Below are positions 1 to 8,965 of a stretch of 64,000 nt of DNA, piece by piece. The position numbers were made by a program, and so were the translations under genes. The notes under the pieces are model-generated. The model made no database searches. It was given only the letters and a program-made list of their open reading frames with translations, and was not told the origin of the DNA. Source of the DNA: Methylibium sp. Root1272 (GTDB lineage: Bacteria > Pseudomonadota > Gammaproteobacteria > Burkholderiales > Burkholderiaceae_C); the NCBI RefSeq assembly GCF_001425905.1, contig NZ_LMDY01000002.1:20455-84454 (forward strand). Direction: 5' to 3'. Every line of letters starts with the position of its first letter. The first letter of the stretch is position 1.

Positions 1-391
1 GGTCGAGCCGGCGCGCCACCAGCTCGTGGCGTGCGGTGCGCGCCAGGAGTTCATCGATCCAGGCGATTGAGCTCAGCGGCTCCTGCAGCAGGCGCAGGTT
101 GCCGCCGCAAGGCAGGCCGAAGCGAGCGGCCTCCTCCTTGCTCACGCCGTAGTTCACCAGTGCAGGGGTGTCGACGCGCTCGCCATGCCGCACGCGGTCG
201 ATCAGGTCGTCCTCGACGCAGCCGCCCGACACCGAACCGACCACCTGACCGTCGTCGCGCAGGGCCAGCAGCGCGCCCGGCGGGCGGGGCGCCGATCCCC
301 AGGTCTCCAGCACGGTGACCAGCCAGACACGCCGGCCGTCGGCGAACCAGCGGCGCGCCTCCGTCAGCACTTGCAGGTCGAGACTGTCCAT
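1..391 (-). CDS. XdhC/CoxI-family molybdenum-enzyme maturation protein (partial)
   Basis: The minus-strand reading frame opens with ATG at 391 and runs off the left edge, so only about 130 N-terminal residues are visible. The protein begins MDSLDLQVLTEARRWF and carries the family signature VTVLETWGSAPRPPGA followed by VGSVSGGCVEDDL and, further on, GLPCGGNL. XdhC/CoxI-type proteins bind molybdenum cofactor or promote its sulfuration and insertion into xanthine dehydrogenase/CO dehydrogenase-family enzymes. The target enzyme is not in the window. The identification is from recognisable motifs and the missing C-terminal Rossmann part cannot be checked. Confidence 0.85.
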   Translation of the reverse strand, partial: MDSLDLQVLTEARRWFADGRRVWLVTVLETWGSAPRPPGALLALRDDGQVVGSVSGGCVEDDLIDRVRHGERVDTPALVNYGVSKEEAARFGLPCGGNLRLLQEPLSSIAWIDELLARTARHELVARRLD

Positions 392-653
392 CGTGAACTC
401 GGGCCGGTGAGGATCTGGCGGGTCGGGCGGCCAGGGTGCGAGCAAGGGAGCAGCGTCACACCGTTGGAGCGAGGCATGATCATCGCCGCATGCGCAGACC
501 CGCGCCGATGTCGGGGCTTGTCAGGCGGGGATGTCGTGAGCGAGGTGGCAGTCCGCTGACGCCACACTTGGGCGTCCGGCGAAGGGGCGGGCGCTCGGTT
601 CACCCCGCCCGTCGCGACGCGGGGACCGGCCCGCGGCGTGCACCCGCGGACGA

Positions 654-956
654 TCAGTCCGCGCTGCTGGTTTCGCTGGTTTCCGCGGCCGCAGCCGCTG
701 CGGCGGCTGCCGCGAGCTTCTTGCTGCGCGGATTCTTCTCGCACAGCGGCTCGCAGACCGGCTGGCTGCGCCCGAGCACCTTCTGCATGGTGCGTCGGTT
801 GGGGGGCTGGTGAGCGCCGCAGAAGAAGCAGGACATGGTGTTCGTCGCCCCCGAGAACGCGCCAGGGCGCGGAGAGAACGGCGAGCCCGGGGCCTTGCTG
901 GTGTAGCGAAGTCCGTCCTGCTGGATGCGGGTCGTGGTGTCTTTGCGTGAGGCCAT
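654..956 (-). CDS. Small Cys-containing hypothetical protein
   Basis: This 100-residue protein is not assigned to a known family. Its centre holds CFFCGAHQPPNRR and then, about 20 residues later, VCEPLCEKNP, so four cysteines in two CxxC/CxxxC-type pairs could bind a metal. The C-terminus is a run of alanines followed by ETSETSSAD. The basic, disordered-looking N-terminus has no signal peptide. It stands alone between an XdhC-type gene and a methyltransferase. The Cys spacing and compact size favour a real gene over a shadow ORF, but I infer no function beyond possible zinc binding. Confidence 0.6.
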   Translation of the reverse strand: MASRKDTTTRIQQDGLRYTSKAPGSPFSPRPGAFSGATNTMSCFFCGAHQPPNRRTMQKVLGRSQPVCEPLCEKNPRSKKLAAAAAAAAAAETSETSSAD

Positions 957-1051
957 ACCGCTATTGTCTCAGGCTCTGGGCCACTTTGTCGGCGCGGGGC
1001 AACCCGCAGCGAGCGAAAACGGGTTTCCGGGCCTCCGGCCCCGCACGATGA

Positions 1052-1663
1052 TCAGCGCCGAGTCAGCAAGATGGCCAGCTCCGCCCAGCCATTGGCCGGG
1101 TGCGGGACACGGCGGTAGGGCGGGCGGGGCCAGGCCCAGCGATCGGCCGGCAGCACGGCCCGCAGCGCGTTCACGTCCACGTGGTAAGGCGGACCCTCGA
1201 TCAGTCCCTGGGCGGCCCCTTCGCGCGGTGCCTGCATGGCCAGCAGGGCGAGCGTGCCGCCCGGACGCAACCACGCGTGCAGCCGGGCCGCATAGGCCAC
1301 CCAGTGGTCGGGATGCAAGGCGCACAGGCAGGTCTGCTCGTAGATCGCGTCGAACGGCGCCTCGGGCTCCCAGGCCAGCACGTCCGCCTGCACGACCTCG
1401 GCAACCAGGCCGGCGGCGGCGAGGCGGGCCTGCGTAAGACGCACGGCGCCAGGCGCGTAGTCGATGGCGGTGACCGAGAAACCGCCGCGGGCCAGCGGTA
1501 CGACCTCGTGGCCGCTGCCGCAGCCGGGCACCGCGATGCGCCCGGGCATCAAGCTGCCGTCGCCCAGCCAGACCTGGAGCTGTGGGCTCGGCGCCCCGCG
1601 ATCCCAGGGCAGCTGCCCTGTGTCGAAGCGCTGCTGCCAGAAGGGGATATCGGGACCGCTCAT
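1052..1663 (-). CDS. TPMT-family SAM-dependent methyltransferase
   Basis: The 203-residue protein starts MSGPDIPFWQQRFDTGQLPWDRG, typical of the thiopurine S-methyltransferase family (Trp/Phe-rich start, then PWDxG). The SAM-binding motif I is IAVPGCGSGHEV, followed by VTAIDYAPGAV with the acidic ribose-binding residue, and the later motif is FDAIYEQTCLCALHP. Length matches bacterial TPMT-like proteins. The substrate is unknown; relatives methylate thiol, selenium or tellurium compounds. It is a single gene with no clear operon partner. Start chosen at the ATG because the family begins at this point. Confidence 0.85.
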   Translation of the reverse strand: MSGPDIPFWQQRFDTGQLPWDRGAPSPQLQVWLGDGSLMPGRIAVPGCGSGHEVVPLARGGFSVTAIDYAPGAVRLTQARLAAAGLVAEVVQADVLAWEPEAPFDAIYEQTCLCALHPDHWVAYAARLHAWLRPGGTLALLAMQAPREGAAQGLIEGPPYHVDVNALRAVLPADRWAWPRPPYRRVPHPANGWAELAILLTRR

Positions 1664-1733
1664 GCTGAGCAGTCTAGGGCCTGTCGCGGTGGTCGAGGCG
1701 AGCCGTCTCGGCGAAAGCTGGGCGGTGGTTCGG

Positions 1734-2585
1734 TCAGCCGTCGATCGCGCGCACCAGCGTCTCGGTCGCCGGCAGCGACAGGTTGAGCAGGCGTGCGATC
1801 GCCGCCAAGTCGTCGGGCACCGCCGGGTTGTCCCAGCCGCGCGCCGGATCCTCGGTGTGGCGGGCCAGGCGGATGGCCAGCACCACGTTCTGCACCTGGG
1901 GTTGGGCGGCCTGGCTGTTGTCGTCGGCGATGCGCACCAGCAACTCGGGCAGCGCCCAGGTGTGCATCAAGGCCTGCTGCAGCGCGAGCAGGTCGATGTT
2001 CAGCAGCTGGCGCTGTGCGTGGTCGGAGCGCAGCGTGGGATCGGCTCGCTGGCGGCTGGCGATCTCGAGGGCCAGCGCCGGAGCGTGGCACCACAGCAGC
2101 ATTTCCGCGAAGTCGTGCAACTGCGCCGCCAGTTGCAGCACCTCGGCGTCGTCGTCCATGCGGTGGACCGCGAAACCGAGCGAGAAGTTGGCAGCTCGGT
2201 GCGCACGCCGCAACACCCGCTGCAGGCCGGCCAGGGCCTCGGGCTGGCTGGCCAGGTGCACTTCGACCTGGGTCATGCCGCTGAAGGTGTGGAAGAACGG
2301 ACCGATGCCCATCATCACCAGTGCGGCCGTGACCGTCTCGGGCCCGCCGCTGTCGCCGCCGCCCCGTTTGCGGCGCAACTGGGCGACCGCCGCGAGCAGC
2401 TTCAGGGTCATCAAGGGATCCTGCCGAACCGGATCGGCGAGCTGGTGCGCGTCGACATCGCCCCGGGTCGCCTCCACCCGTTCCAGCAATTCCAGCTCCT
2501 CTGCCGTGGCCGCCAGCACCGGGATCGGCGCATCGCTGAACCAGCGGGTCCAGGCGGGCAGGTCGGGCAGGGCGTGGGTGAGCAT
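1734..2585 (-). CDS. HDOD-domain signalling protein
   Basis: The 283-residue cytosolic protein resembles HDOD (HD-related output) proteins: LADPVRQDPLMTLKLLAAV near residue 50, an alpha-helical core with VTAALVMMGIGPFF, and QLAAQLHDFAEMLLW in the middle. HDOD proteins act in signalling, often with chemotaxis, biofilm or motility genes, and do not normally keep the HD phosphodiesterase metal ligands. Its position downstream of the type IV pilus operon, on the same strand but past a strong hairpin, suggests possible but unproven association with surface behaviour. No additional sensor or output domain is visible. Confidence 0.75.
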   Translation of the reverse strand: MLTHALPDLPAWTRWFSDAPIPVLAATAEELELLERVEATRGDVDAHQLADPVRQDPLMTLKLLAAVAQLRRKRGGGDSGGPETVTAALVMMGIGPFFHTFSGMTQVEVHLASQPEALAGLQRVLRRAHRAANFSLGFAVHRMDDDAEVLQLAAQLHDFAEMLLWCHAPALALEIASRQRADPTLRSDHAQRQLLNIDLLALQQALMHTWALPELLVRIADDNSQAAQPQVQNVVLAIRLARHTEDPARGWDNPAVPDDLAAIARLLNLSLPATETLVRAIDG

Positions 2586-2702
2586 GGGGGAGGGATGGGA
2601 GCGATGCGCAGTTATCGGCTTGAGGACGAGAACCTGAAGTTCGCCGAGTTCCGCGAAAGCCAGCTGGGGCTCTTGGCTCGAGACTTCATGCGCTTGTGAA
2701 GT

Positions 2703-2740
2703 ACCAAGGCCCGCTGCAGTTTCCTGCAGCGGGCCTTGGT
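2703..2740 (-). terminator. Perfect 17-bp hairpin after pilY1
   Basis: Left arm 2703-2719 and right arm 2724-2740 (core CCAAGGCCCGCTGCAG) pair perfectly around a 4-nt TTTC loop. It lies 33 bases beyond the pilY1 stop codon and separates the pilus operon from the HDOD gene. There is no clear U-tract in the minus direction, so it may be a weak intrinsic terminator or a 3' mRNA-stabilising structure. Confidence 0.7.
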
Positions 2741-2772
2741 GTGGTGGTGTGAGTCGTCGTTTGGCGCTTCTG

Positions 2773-5700
2773 TCAGTTGGAGAGCGGCAGTTCGCGCCAG
2801 TTGAGTCGCTTCAGCCCGATCGTGGTGCCGAAGTTGCCGGGGACACGTTGAACCGCGCCGCGGTCACTGCCCGACACGAGGCGAACCTTGCCGTCGACGC
2901 TGAGGAAGCGAAGATCGGTGATGACCCCCGTGCCGCCGGAAATGTAAGAGACCACCGTGGTGTTCTGGGTCAGCTTCGAGAGTCCGTTCGAGAAGTCCGT
3001 GCCGTAGATTCGGCTCATACCGGAGGGGCTGCAGGCATCTCCGTTCGGCAAGGTCGGTGCGAAGGCCACCGTTCCGAAGAAGGTCGTCGGATCGGAAACC
3101 AGTCGCCAGGCGACGTTGTTCCCGGCGTTCTTGCCGAGGTCGACGAACCAACCCATCGGCTTCGCCGTGGTGGCGGTGTAGCCTGTCAGCAGGTCGGTGT
3201 TCGCTACCAACTGAGTCCGAGTGATGGGGAAGGTAATGCCGGTCGGCAGCATGGCCGTCGTATTGAAAGACACCGAGTTGCCATCGGCGATCGCGTAGAA
3301 GGTCTGCTCCTGCGTCGAGGCAATGTCGGTGTCGGCCAGCAAGCGGCCTGTCCCGACCATCACCACGCGTTGCTTCGTGCGCGGGTGCAACTCGATGATG
3401 GGCCGCGAGGTCACCGGTTGAGCGCCATCGGTCGGGTGACTGAGCGTTGCGAGGCGCAAAGGCGCGGGGTAGGTACCACTGGCGCCCGTGACGTCGAAGC
3501 GCCACAGGTTGCCCAGCAGGTCGCCGGCGTAGACGGCATCGGCATAGCCGTCGGTGAAGTCGACGACGTAGGCATTCGCGTGCGCCAGACCTGCATCGTT
3601 GGCGACAGATCCCACGCCGGTCGCGACGGTTTCCAGCAAGGCCCCGGTGCTCGGGTTCACGAAGAACAGGTAGCCCTGACCATCCGGCGTGTTGTAGCCC
3701 GACGGCAGGATCACCGTCCAGCCGTACTTGCGCGTCTTCACGACGACCGGTTCGCCGAAGGTATAGCCCATCTGGGGTGCCGTGAACTCCCACAGCACAT
3801 TGGCGGCAGCCGTCGCCTCGTTGGTGATGCCGGCAGGGTTGGTGACGTCGATCGCGTAGTAGGCCCGCCCTCCCTTGCCCAGGCCTCCGATCAGGACCGA
3901 GCGCCAGTTGGTCGAGGTGCCCACACCGGAGCCGTTCCATGTCTTGCCCATGTCGACGTCATACGACGTCGGGGTGGCATTGACAAGATAGCGATGGTTC
4001 AGCGGCGAGCGGCCCAGCGAGGCCAGGCCGCTGACACCCGGCGTACCGTCGGGCCCATTGAACACGGCGTTGGGCACGTACGCGAAGACCTCGCGGCCGG
4101 CGTCGGCGCCGGTGAGCGCGCCGTTGAACGCATGCAGCATGCCGTCGTTTGCGCCGACATAGACGACCGTCGGGCGCGTTCTCCAGGTCGTCCTGAACGT
4201 GCTGTAGCCGGGATTGGTCGCGTCGGACAGCGGCAGCGAAGGCGGGCCGACCGGCCGTGCCCGCGAGCCGACGATGTCGCCGAGCAACTGCGTGCGCGTG
4301 CGGTAGGCGCGTGTGCTCCCGGTGACCGTCGAGGCCTGCTCGTGCGTGCGATCGCCCCGCAGGTAGTTCAGGTAGTCGGCGCTGTCGTTGTCGGCGCGAT
4401 AGGTCGTGTCGAGCAGACCCAGTTGCGTGGCGTTGACGCGCCCCGCGCCCGTGCTGGTCGAACGGAAGGCCACACCGGTAGGCGTCGCGGCCAGCGGATC
4501 CCAGGTCACCACATTGCGGTTGGTGTCCCAGCCCGTTCCTGCCAGCTGCGCGGCGAGCTTGCTCGTCGCAGTCCATTGAGCGGTCAAGGTCGGATCGCCA
4601 ACGGCATTGAACGACAGTTCGCTGGCCTGCACCTGGCCGGTCCAGTTGTTCGGGTCGTATTGCGCGCTATAGCTGCCGTTGCCGGACACGGCCACCTGCG
4701 GCACCGAGGTCGAGAACGAGGTCGTGAAGGCCTCCAGCGCCGCGGCAATCTTCTCGAATGCCGTAGTGAGGCCCACCACCATCGTGTCGGGTCGGCCCGC
4801 GGTGAAATAGTTGTCGGGGCGGTTCTGGGCACCGACGGTCTGACCTGTCGTGGACCACCACTCGTTCGGCAGCGCTGCGGTGCGGGTGGCGGCGTTGTAG
4901 TCGTCCGGCACATCGAAGCCGCCGTACTTGGCGGCAAGATAGAACTGATTGTCGGCAACGAAAGGCTGCTCCAGAACGTCGACCCAGTAAGTCTGGATGG
5001 TCTGCTTTCCTTCGGTTGCTACATTGCCCGTCACGGTCGGGCGGATGTCCGTGGTGTTGGCGTAATACGCCATTCCGACGATGCCCGCCGAGTTGGCTCG
5101 GCCGCTGTAGTCATTCCAGTTCGGGTTGGCCAAACCCTGCAGCGTAAAGGCGTTGTTGGTCCATGTGGTGACACTGGCTCCCGCGCCAAAGGTGTTGTCA
5201 CCGGAGACCAGGGCCGGCACGGCAGGTTCGTCGGTGCGTCCGGTATTGCCGGGCAGGTTCTTGTCGCGGTGGGTGTAGATGTCGCCGATGCCCAGGATGA
5301 AGTTGCGCTGGCACGAGTACTGGATCGGGTCGTTCCAATTGGTGATGACCGGGAAGTCGTCGAGGTAGGTCGTGCGGGTCGCCGCATTGGCGGCCCCCAT
5401 GGTCGTGTATTCCGGGACGTTGCCCTGATTCTTGAAGTAGCGCAGCGCGGTGTAGTAAAGCTCGCTGACGGGGTCGTAGCTCTTGTAGTCATTGGTATTG
5501 AGCTGACCGAACTTGTTCAGATAATTCATCACCCCGCTGTTGGTGATCGAGACGCTGGGAGTGAAGTCGGTATTGGTCTGCGTCGCGTCGGTCGCATCGG
5601 GGTTGATGTAGAAAACACCTGTCGTTGCATCCCATTCGGTCGCAGCATTCGTGACTGCGGGCTCGCCGGGAACGGGACGCGTGGGGCCGACGAACTTCTG

Positions 5701-6603
5701 TTGCGCGCGCAGCACCGCACCGTCGCGCAGGAAGTCGCTGTGGTTCAGATAGCCAAACGCACTGAAACGGATGCGGTTCGAGTATTTCTGGATCAATCCT
5801 TCCGGCTTCCAATTACTGCCGTACTGCTTGCAGTTGGCCTCGACCCCACCTGCTGCGGTGGCCGTGTCGCACACCTTGACCCGCATCACCGCGCGGTAGA
5901 CGGTGCCAACCACAGGAGCGACAGCCGGGTTGTAGTCGGCTACGGCGCCGCCAAGCGCTGCCGACGACGAGGCGAAGAGCATGTTGATGCCCTGGCTCTG
6001 GATGCGCGTATGGAGGTTGTTGAAGCCGAGCGGTGACGCCTCGGCCACCGTGGCTGCCGCCGTGATGCTCTTGTCAGGCGCAAGGCCCTGACCCGTGTCG
6101 CGCGACTTCTGGAGGATAGTCGTCGTGGTCGTGTCGATGATCCGGTATCCGCCGGTCATCGCCCAACGAAACGGGTCGATGGTCGGTGTGGAGGCCCAGT
6201 TCAGATAGTTGCCGCTCCACTCGTTGGCGCCGGTGCAGTTGTGCGCTGTGTTGACCCCATTGGGATAGAAGTGGCGGAGTTCAGTCGCTGTCTCGGTTGC
6301 GTAGTACTGGTAGAGGTAGCACTTGTTCGGATCGAAATATCCGAGGTAGGTCTCGGTGCTCACATAGGCTGTGGTGTGCGCGGAGCGCACTGCGGTGGGC
6401 CATTCCACGGAGAGCGCCAGTGCCACGTTGCCAGGAACCGCACTGGTGGCGAACACCGGCGAATCGGCCAGGGTCGTGGCGGCACTCGCCTGAAGCGTCC
6501 ACGCCAGCGTCGAGCCGACCACCAAGGCTTGTGCCGCAGCGCCAAGTCGCCGCAGAACCTTGCGTTCCGGAGCGGGACGATTTCGGGGGGGTCGAGTGGT
6601 CAT
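2773..6603 (-). CDS. pilY1: PilY1-type pilus tip-associated adhesin/assembly protein
   Basis: A 1276-residue exported protein. After a basic start, a hydrophobic segment around residues 20-42 ends in ASAATTLADSP, consistent with a signal peptide. The N-terminal two thirds is Thr/Asn-rich and includes a GDIYTHRDKN motif. The C-terminal third (from about VVYVGANDGMLHAFNG) is the conserved PilY1 beta-propeller. The region VDFTDGYADAVYAGDLLGNLWRF is the family hallmark, although the calcium loop lacks one position of the canonical DxDxDGxxD pattern. PilY1 caps type IV pili and is needed for assembly, adhesion and twitching. It is last in the pilus operon, 78 bases after pilX; ATG at 6603 is preceded by GAGG. 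Confidence 0.92.
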   Translation of the reverse strand: MTTRPPRNRPAPERKVLRRLGAAAQALVVGSTLAWTLQASAATTLADSPVFATSAVPGNVALALSVEWPTAVRSAHTTAYVSTETYLGYFDPNKCYLYQYYATETATELRHFYPNGVNTAHNCTGANEWSGNYLNWASTPTIDPFRWAMTGGYRIIDTTTTTILQKSRDTGQGLAPDKSITAAATVAEASPLGFNNLHTRIQSQGINMLFASSSAALGGAVADYNPAVAPVVGTVYRAVMRVKVCDTATAAGGVEANCKQYGSNWKPEGLIQKYSNRIRFSAFGYLNHSDFLRDGAVLRAQQKFVGPTRPVPGEPAVTNAATEWDATTGVFYINPDATDATQTNTDFTPSVSITNSGVMNYLNKFGQLNTNDYKSYDPVSELYYTALRYFKNQGNVPEYTTMGAANAATRTTYLDDFPVITNWNDPIQYSCQRNFILGIGDIYTHRDKNLPGNTGRTDEPAVPALVSGDNTFGAGASVTTWTNNAFTLQGLANPNWNDYSGRANSAGIVGMAYYANTTDIRPTVTGNVATEGKQTIQTYWVDVLEQPFVADNQFYLAAKYGGFDVPDDYNAATRTAALPNEWWSTTGQTVGAQNRPDNYFTAGRPDTMVVGLTTAFEKIAAALEAFTTSFSTSVPQVAVSGNGSYSAQYDPNNWTGQVQASELSFNAVGDPTLTAQWTATSKLAAQLAGTGWDTNRNVVTWDPLAATPTGVAFRSTSTGAGRVNATQLGLLDTTYRADNDSADYLNYLRGDRTHEQASTVTGSTRAYRTRTQLLGDIVGSRARPVGPPSLPLSDATNPGYSTFRTTWRTRPTVVYVGANDGMLHAFNGALTGADAGREVFAYVPNAVFNGPDGTPGVSGLASLGRSPLNHRYLVNATPTSYDVDMGKTWNGSGVGTSTNWRSVLIGGLGKGGRAYYAIDVTNPAGITNEATAAANVLWEFTAPQMGYTFGEPVVVKTRKYGWTVILPSGYNTPDGQGYLFFVNPSTGALLETVATGVGSVANDAGLAHANAYVVDFTDGYADAVYAGDLLGNLWRFDVTGASGTYPAPLRLATLSHPTDGAQPVTSRPIIELHPRTKQRVVMVGTGRLLADTDIASTQEQTFYAIADGNSVSFNTTAMLPTGITFPITRTQLVANTDLLTGYTATTAKPMGWFVDLGKNAGNNVAWRLVSDPTTFFGTVAFAPTLPNGDACSPSGMSRIYGTDFSNGLSKLTQNTTVVSYISGGTGVITDLRFLSVDGKVRLVSGSDRGAVQRVPGNFGTTIGLKRLNWRELPLSN

Positions 6604-6681
6604 GACGAGTACCTCACGCGGATTCACGAAGAGTTCTGGGGCGCGCATCGAAGACGATATCCGGGCAGACGGCAGCGTTCT

Positions 6682-7341
6682 TCAGCTGTCGCAGCAGGAG
6701 AACGTGCTCTGGAAGAAGGACTGCGTGTTGCGAGGCCCGGTCGCGCGGATGGTGAGCCGGTAGACCACCGGCTGCGCCACCGCACCGCGGGCCCCTCCCA
6801 CGCTGGCGCGCTCTGCGCGCTGCCACTCCGAGGCGCTGCCGCCGGGCTGCAGGCTGGCATCGGCGACCGAGCAGTTGTCGGGTGTTTCGGATCCCGTGCC
6901 GGCTGTCGCGCACATCCTGTCGACGACGTAGCGCAGGGTGATCCCCTGGCCGGCGTTGATGTCGGCGCCAGTCCAGGCGCCGGTGAACGTGGCGTCGTTC
7001 GCCAGCAAGGTGTTCGGGATGCCTTGCGGGTTGCTGGGCAGCACCGTGGCGCTGTAGTTCAGTGCCGGCGAGTTGGCTTCTCTTGCTGCCGCACCGATCA
7101 GCGCACCGCCCGCGCGGAACCGGGCTAGGATGGTCTCGGCCGCCTGCTCGCTCTGTTGCGCCAGATCGCGCTTGAAGGCCAGATTGCCGGCGGTCGTCAG
7201 CGAGATGTCGAACGACCGCATCAGCGCCGCGGCCGAGATCAGCATCACCACCAGCACGATGAGGCTGATGATCAGGACGGCGCCGCGCTGCCCGCGATCG
7301 TGGGCGGAGCGCAAGACAGCAAGCGTGTGTCGGTGGTTCAT
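6682..7341 (-). CDS. pilX: PilX-type minor pilin assembly protein
   Basis: The 219-residue protein has a short basic leader and RGAVLIISLIVLVVMLISAAALMR, the hydrophobic N-terminal helix characteristic of PilX, with G-A at the processing site instead of the usual G-F/M. The rest is a soluble domain with two C-terminal cysteines (SCCDS) and one internal pair, probably disulfide-bonded. PilX is a minor pilin of the priming complex that, with PilVW and PilY1, initiates type IV pilus assembly. Its ATG follows the pilW stop codon by two bases. Confidence 0.88.
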   Translation of the reverse strand: MNHRHTLAVLRSAHDRGQRGAVLIISLIVLVVMLISAAALMRSFDISLTTAGNLAFKRDLAQQSEQAAETILARFRAGGALIGAAAREANSPALNYSATVLPSNPQGIPNTLLANDATFTGAWTGADINAGQGITLRYVVDRMCATAGTGSETPDNCSVADASLQPGGSASEWQRAERASVGGARGAVAQPVVYRLTIRATGPRNTQSFFQSTFSCCDS

Positions 7342-7343
7342 GG

Positions 7344-8540
7344 TCAGGGACGCAGCAGCAGGTTGCGGACGGGGACCGTGAGCTCGATGGTGCGGTGGCG
7401 CATCGTGCGATCGGCGGTGGCAATGGCCACGGTGCGCGTCAGCGCTCCTGGCGTGCCGCCGCTGCTCAGGTCGGCAAAGAGGCTGACGGACGCGGGTGCC
7501 ACGTCTTCCCTTTCAACCAGGGAAGATCGCATGACCAGACCGAGTCTCACGGCCACGATGCGCCGCAGATTCGTGGTCGAAGCCGCAGAGCCGTCCATCA
7601 AGGCTGTGCCGCCCCAGGTCGCGCCCGAGGGCGCGACCCAGTCATCGATCACGCCGTTGTCGTTGGTGTCGACCCCGTAAACCGCGCGCAGGGCGATCAC
7701 GCCTTCGGCCAGCGGCAGCGGTGTGTTCTGGCCGTTGATGAGCAGCAGGTCGTAGCTGAACAGCGTGCTGTTGTCGCCGACGCCGAACAACTGGAACTGG
7801 GGGGTGTTGTTCGCGATGTTTCCGATGGCAAACGCGTCGGCACTCGACAGCGATGCCAAGGTGGCCAGCGACGTGTTCGTGCCGCTCGCGGTGTAGTAAG
7901 CCCCCGCTGTGTCAAAGGGCAGGGCCTGCGTTGCGCCACCGGCGAATCCGGCCGTCAGTTGCGTGAGCAGGCATTCGCCTGCACCCGACAGCATCACAAG
8001 GTCGCCACCGCGAAAGCCGATCGTGTTGTTGAGGCGCCATTGGTTGGCCGCCACATCGGTGCCGGTGCGCGGCAGCAGCGAGGCAGGCGACTCGCCGAAG
8101 CCTGCTGATCCGCTCATCACCATCACGACATCCGAGCCGGTGGCCGACGCCCCCTGGAAGATCACGATCGGCGCAAGACGCAATGTCTGGGGCACGCCGG
8201 CAAATGGTGCGGGCAGCGCGGCCGTGCGGGGCCATGCCTGGCTGGCGGGCAGCCGAGCATTCAAACGGCAAGCCCCGACACGGGTCCACCCGTCGGCAAA
8301 TCCCGAGCCGGCACTGCGAATCAGGCGGTCGAGGGTGTAGGCCGCATAGGCACCAGACTGGTTGGCGTCATTGAGCGACACCGACGTTCGCTTGCGTCCT
8401 TCGCTGGCGGCCAGCACGCCGAAGACCGCGAGCGTGACGACGAGGCCGATGGCGACCGCAACCAGCAGTTCGACGAGCGAGAAGCCCCGCACACCGCGCG
8501 ACCTCGACAGGCGGCCTCGAGAGGCGCTAGACATGCTCAT
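7344..8540 (-). CDS. pilW: PilW-type minor pilin
   Basis: The 398-residue protein has a prepilin leader ending RGVRG, then FSLVELLVAVAIGLVVTLAVFGVL: a type III (class A) signal processed by the prepilin peptidase before Phe, with Glu5 conserved. The C-terminal domain ends HRTIELTVPVRNLLLRP, typical of PilW. Start at 8540 is chosen because its ATG overlaps the pilV stop (ATGA); a second ATG at 8534 is possible. PilW belongs to the minor pilin priming complex at the pilus tip with PilV, PilX, FimT and PilY1. Confidence 0.9.
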   Translation of the reverse strand: MSMSSASRGRLSRSRGVRGFSLVELLVAVAIGLVVTLAVFGVLAASEGRKRTSVSLNDANQSGAYAAYTLDRLIRSAGSGFADGWTRVGACRLNARLPASQAWPRTAALPAPFAGVPQTLRLAPIVIFQGASATGSDVVMVMSGSAGFGESPASLLPRTGTDVAANQWRLNNTIGFRGGDLVMLSGAGECLLTQLTAGFAGGATQALPFDTAGAYYTASGTNTSLATLASLSSADAFAIGNIANNTPQFQLFGVGDNSTLFSYDLLLINGQNTPLPLAEGVIALRAVYGVDTNDNGVIDDWVAPSGATWGGTALMDGSAASTTNLRRIVAVRLGLVMRSSLVEREDVAPASVSLFADLSSGGTPGALTRTVAIATADRTMRHRTIELTVPVRNLLLRP

Positions 8541-8962
8541 GTCACCTCCTCGGTCGTCAGAACGACCTCGGTCACCAATTGACTGGTCAGCGTCGAACGG
8601 GGTTGCTGCCACGTGATCGTGATCAGTGCCGTGTTGCCGGCGACCGTGATCGTGGCGGTACCGCTGGGCAGTCCCTGTGTCGTGGCGTCGGCGACCCGCG
8701 TCTGCCACGCCGTGATCTGAGCCGTGGGCAGCGTGACCGTGCGGGCCAGACGCATCTGCGCGGCGAGGTCATCAGCCAGCAATGCTGCACGATTGCGGTC
8801 TTCTGCATCGACCGAGTACTGGGTCGCGCGGACTTGCATCGCCACGAGGCCGAGAATGCCGAACGAGAAGATCAGTACCGACACCAGCACTTCGAGCAGC
8901 GTGCTTCCACGCTGCCGTTGTGACGGTCGCGGGGGAGAAGAGGGTTTCACGAAGAGATTCAT
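8537..8962 (-). CDS. pilV: PilV-type minor pilin
   Basis: The 141-residue protein has a leader ending RQRG, followed by STLLEVLVSVLIFSFGILGLVAMQ, matching the PilV N-terminal helix (Ser at +1 and Glu at +5, with GILGLVAMQ shared across the family). The remainder fits a small minor pilin head. ATG at 8962 is preferred; a GTG directly before it gives a one-residue longer product. It overlaps pilW by four bases, so translation is probably coupled. Function is inferred from the family: type IV pilus initiation. Confidence 0.88.
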   Translation of the reverse strand: MNLFVKPSSPPRPSQRQRGSTLLEVLVSVLIFSFGILGLVAMQVRATQYSVDAEDRNRAALLADDLAAQMRLARTVTLPTAQITAWQTRVADATTQGLPSGTATITVAGNTALITITWQQPRSTLTSQLVTEVVLTTEEVT

Positions 8963-8965
8963 CAC

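Noticed and set aside
2749..6036. A 1095-residue plus-strand open frame.
   Set aside because: It is antisense to pilY1, has Arg/Val/Gly-rich shadow composition and no motif; PilY1 on the other strand is unambiguous.
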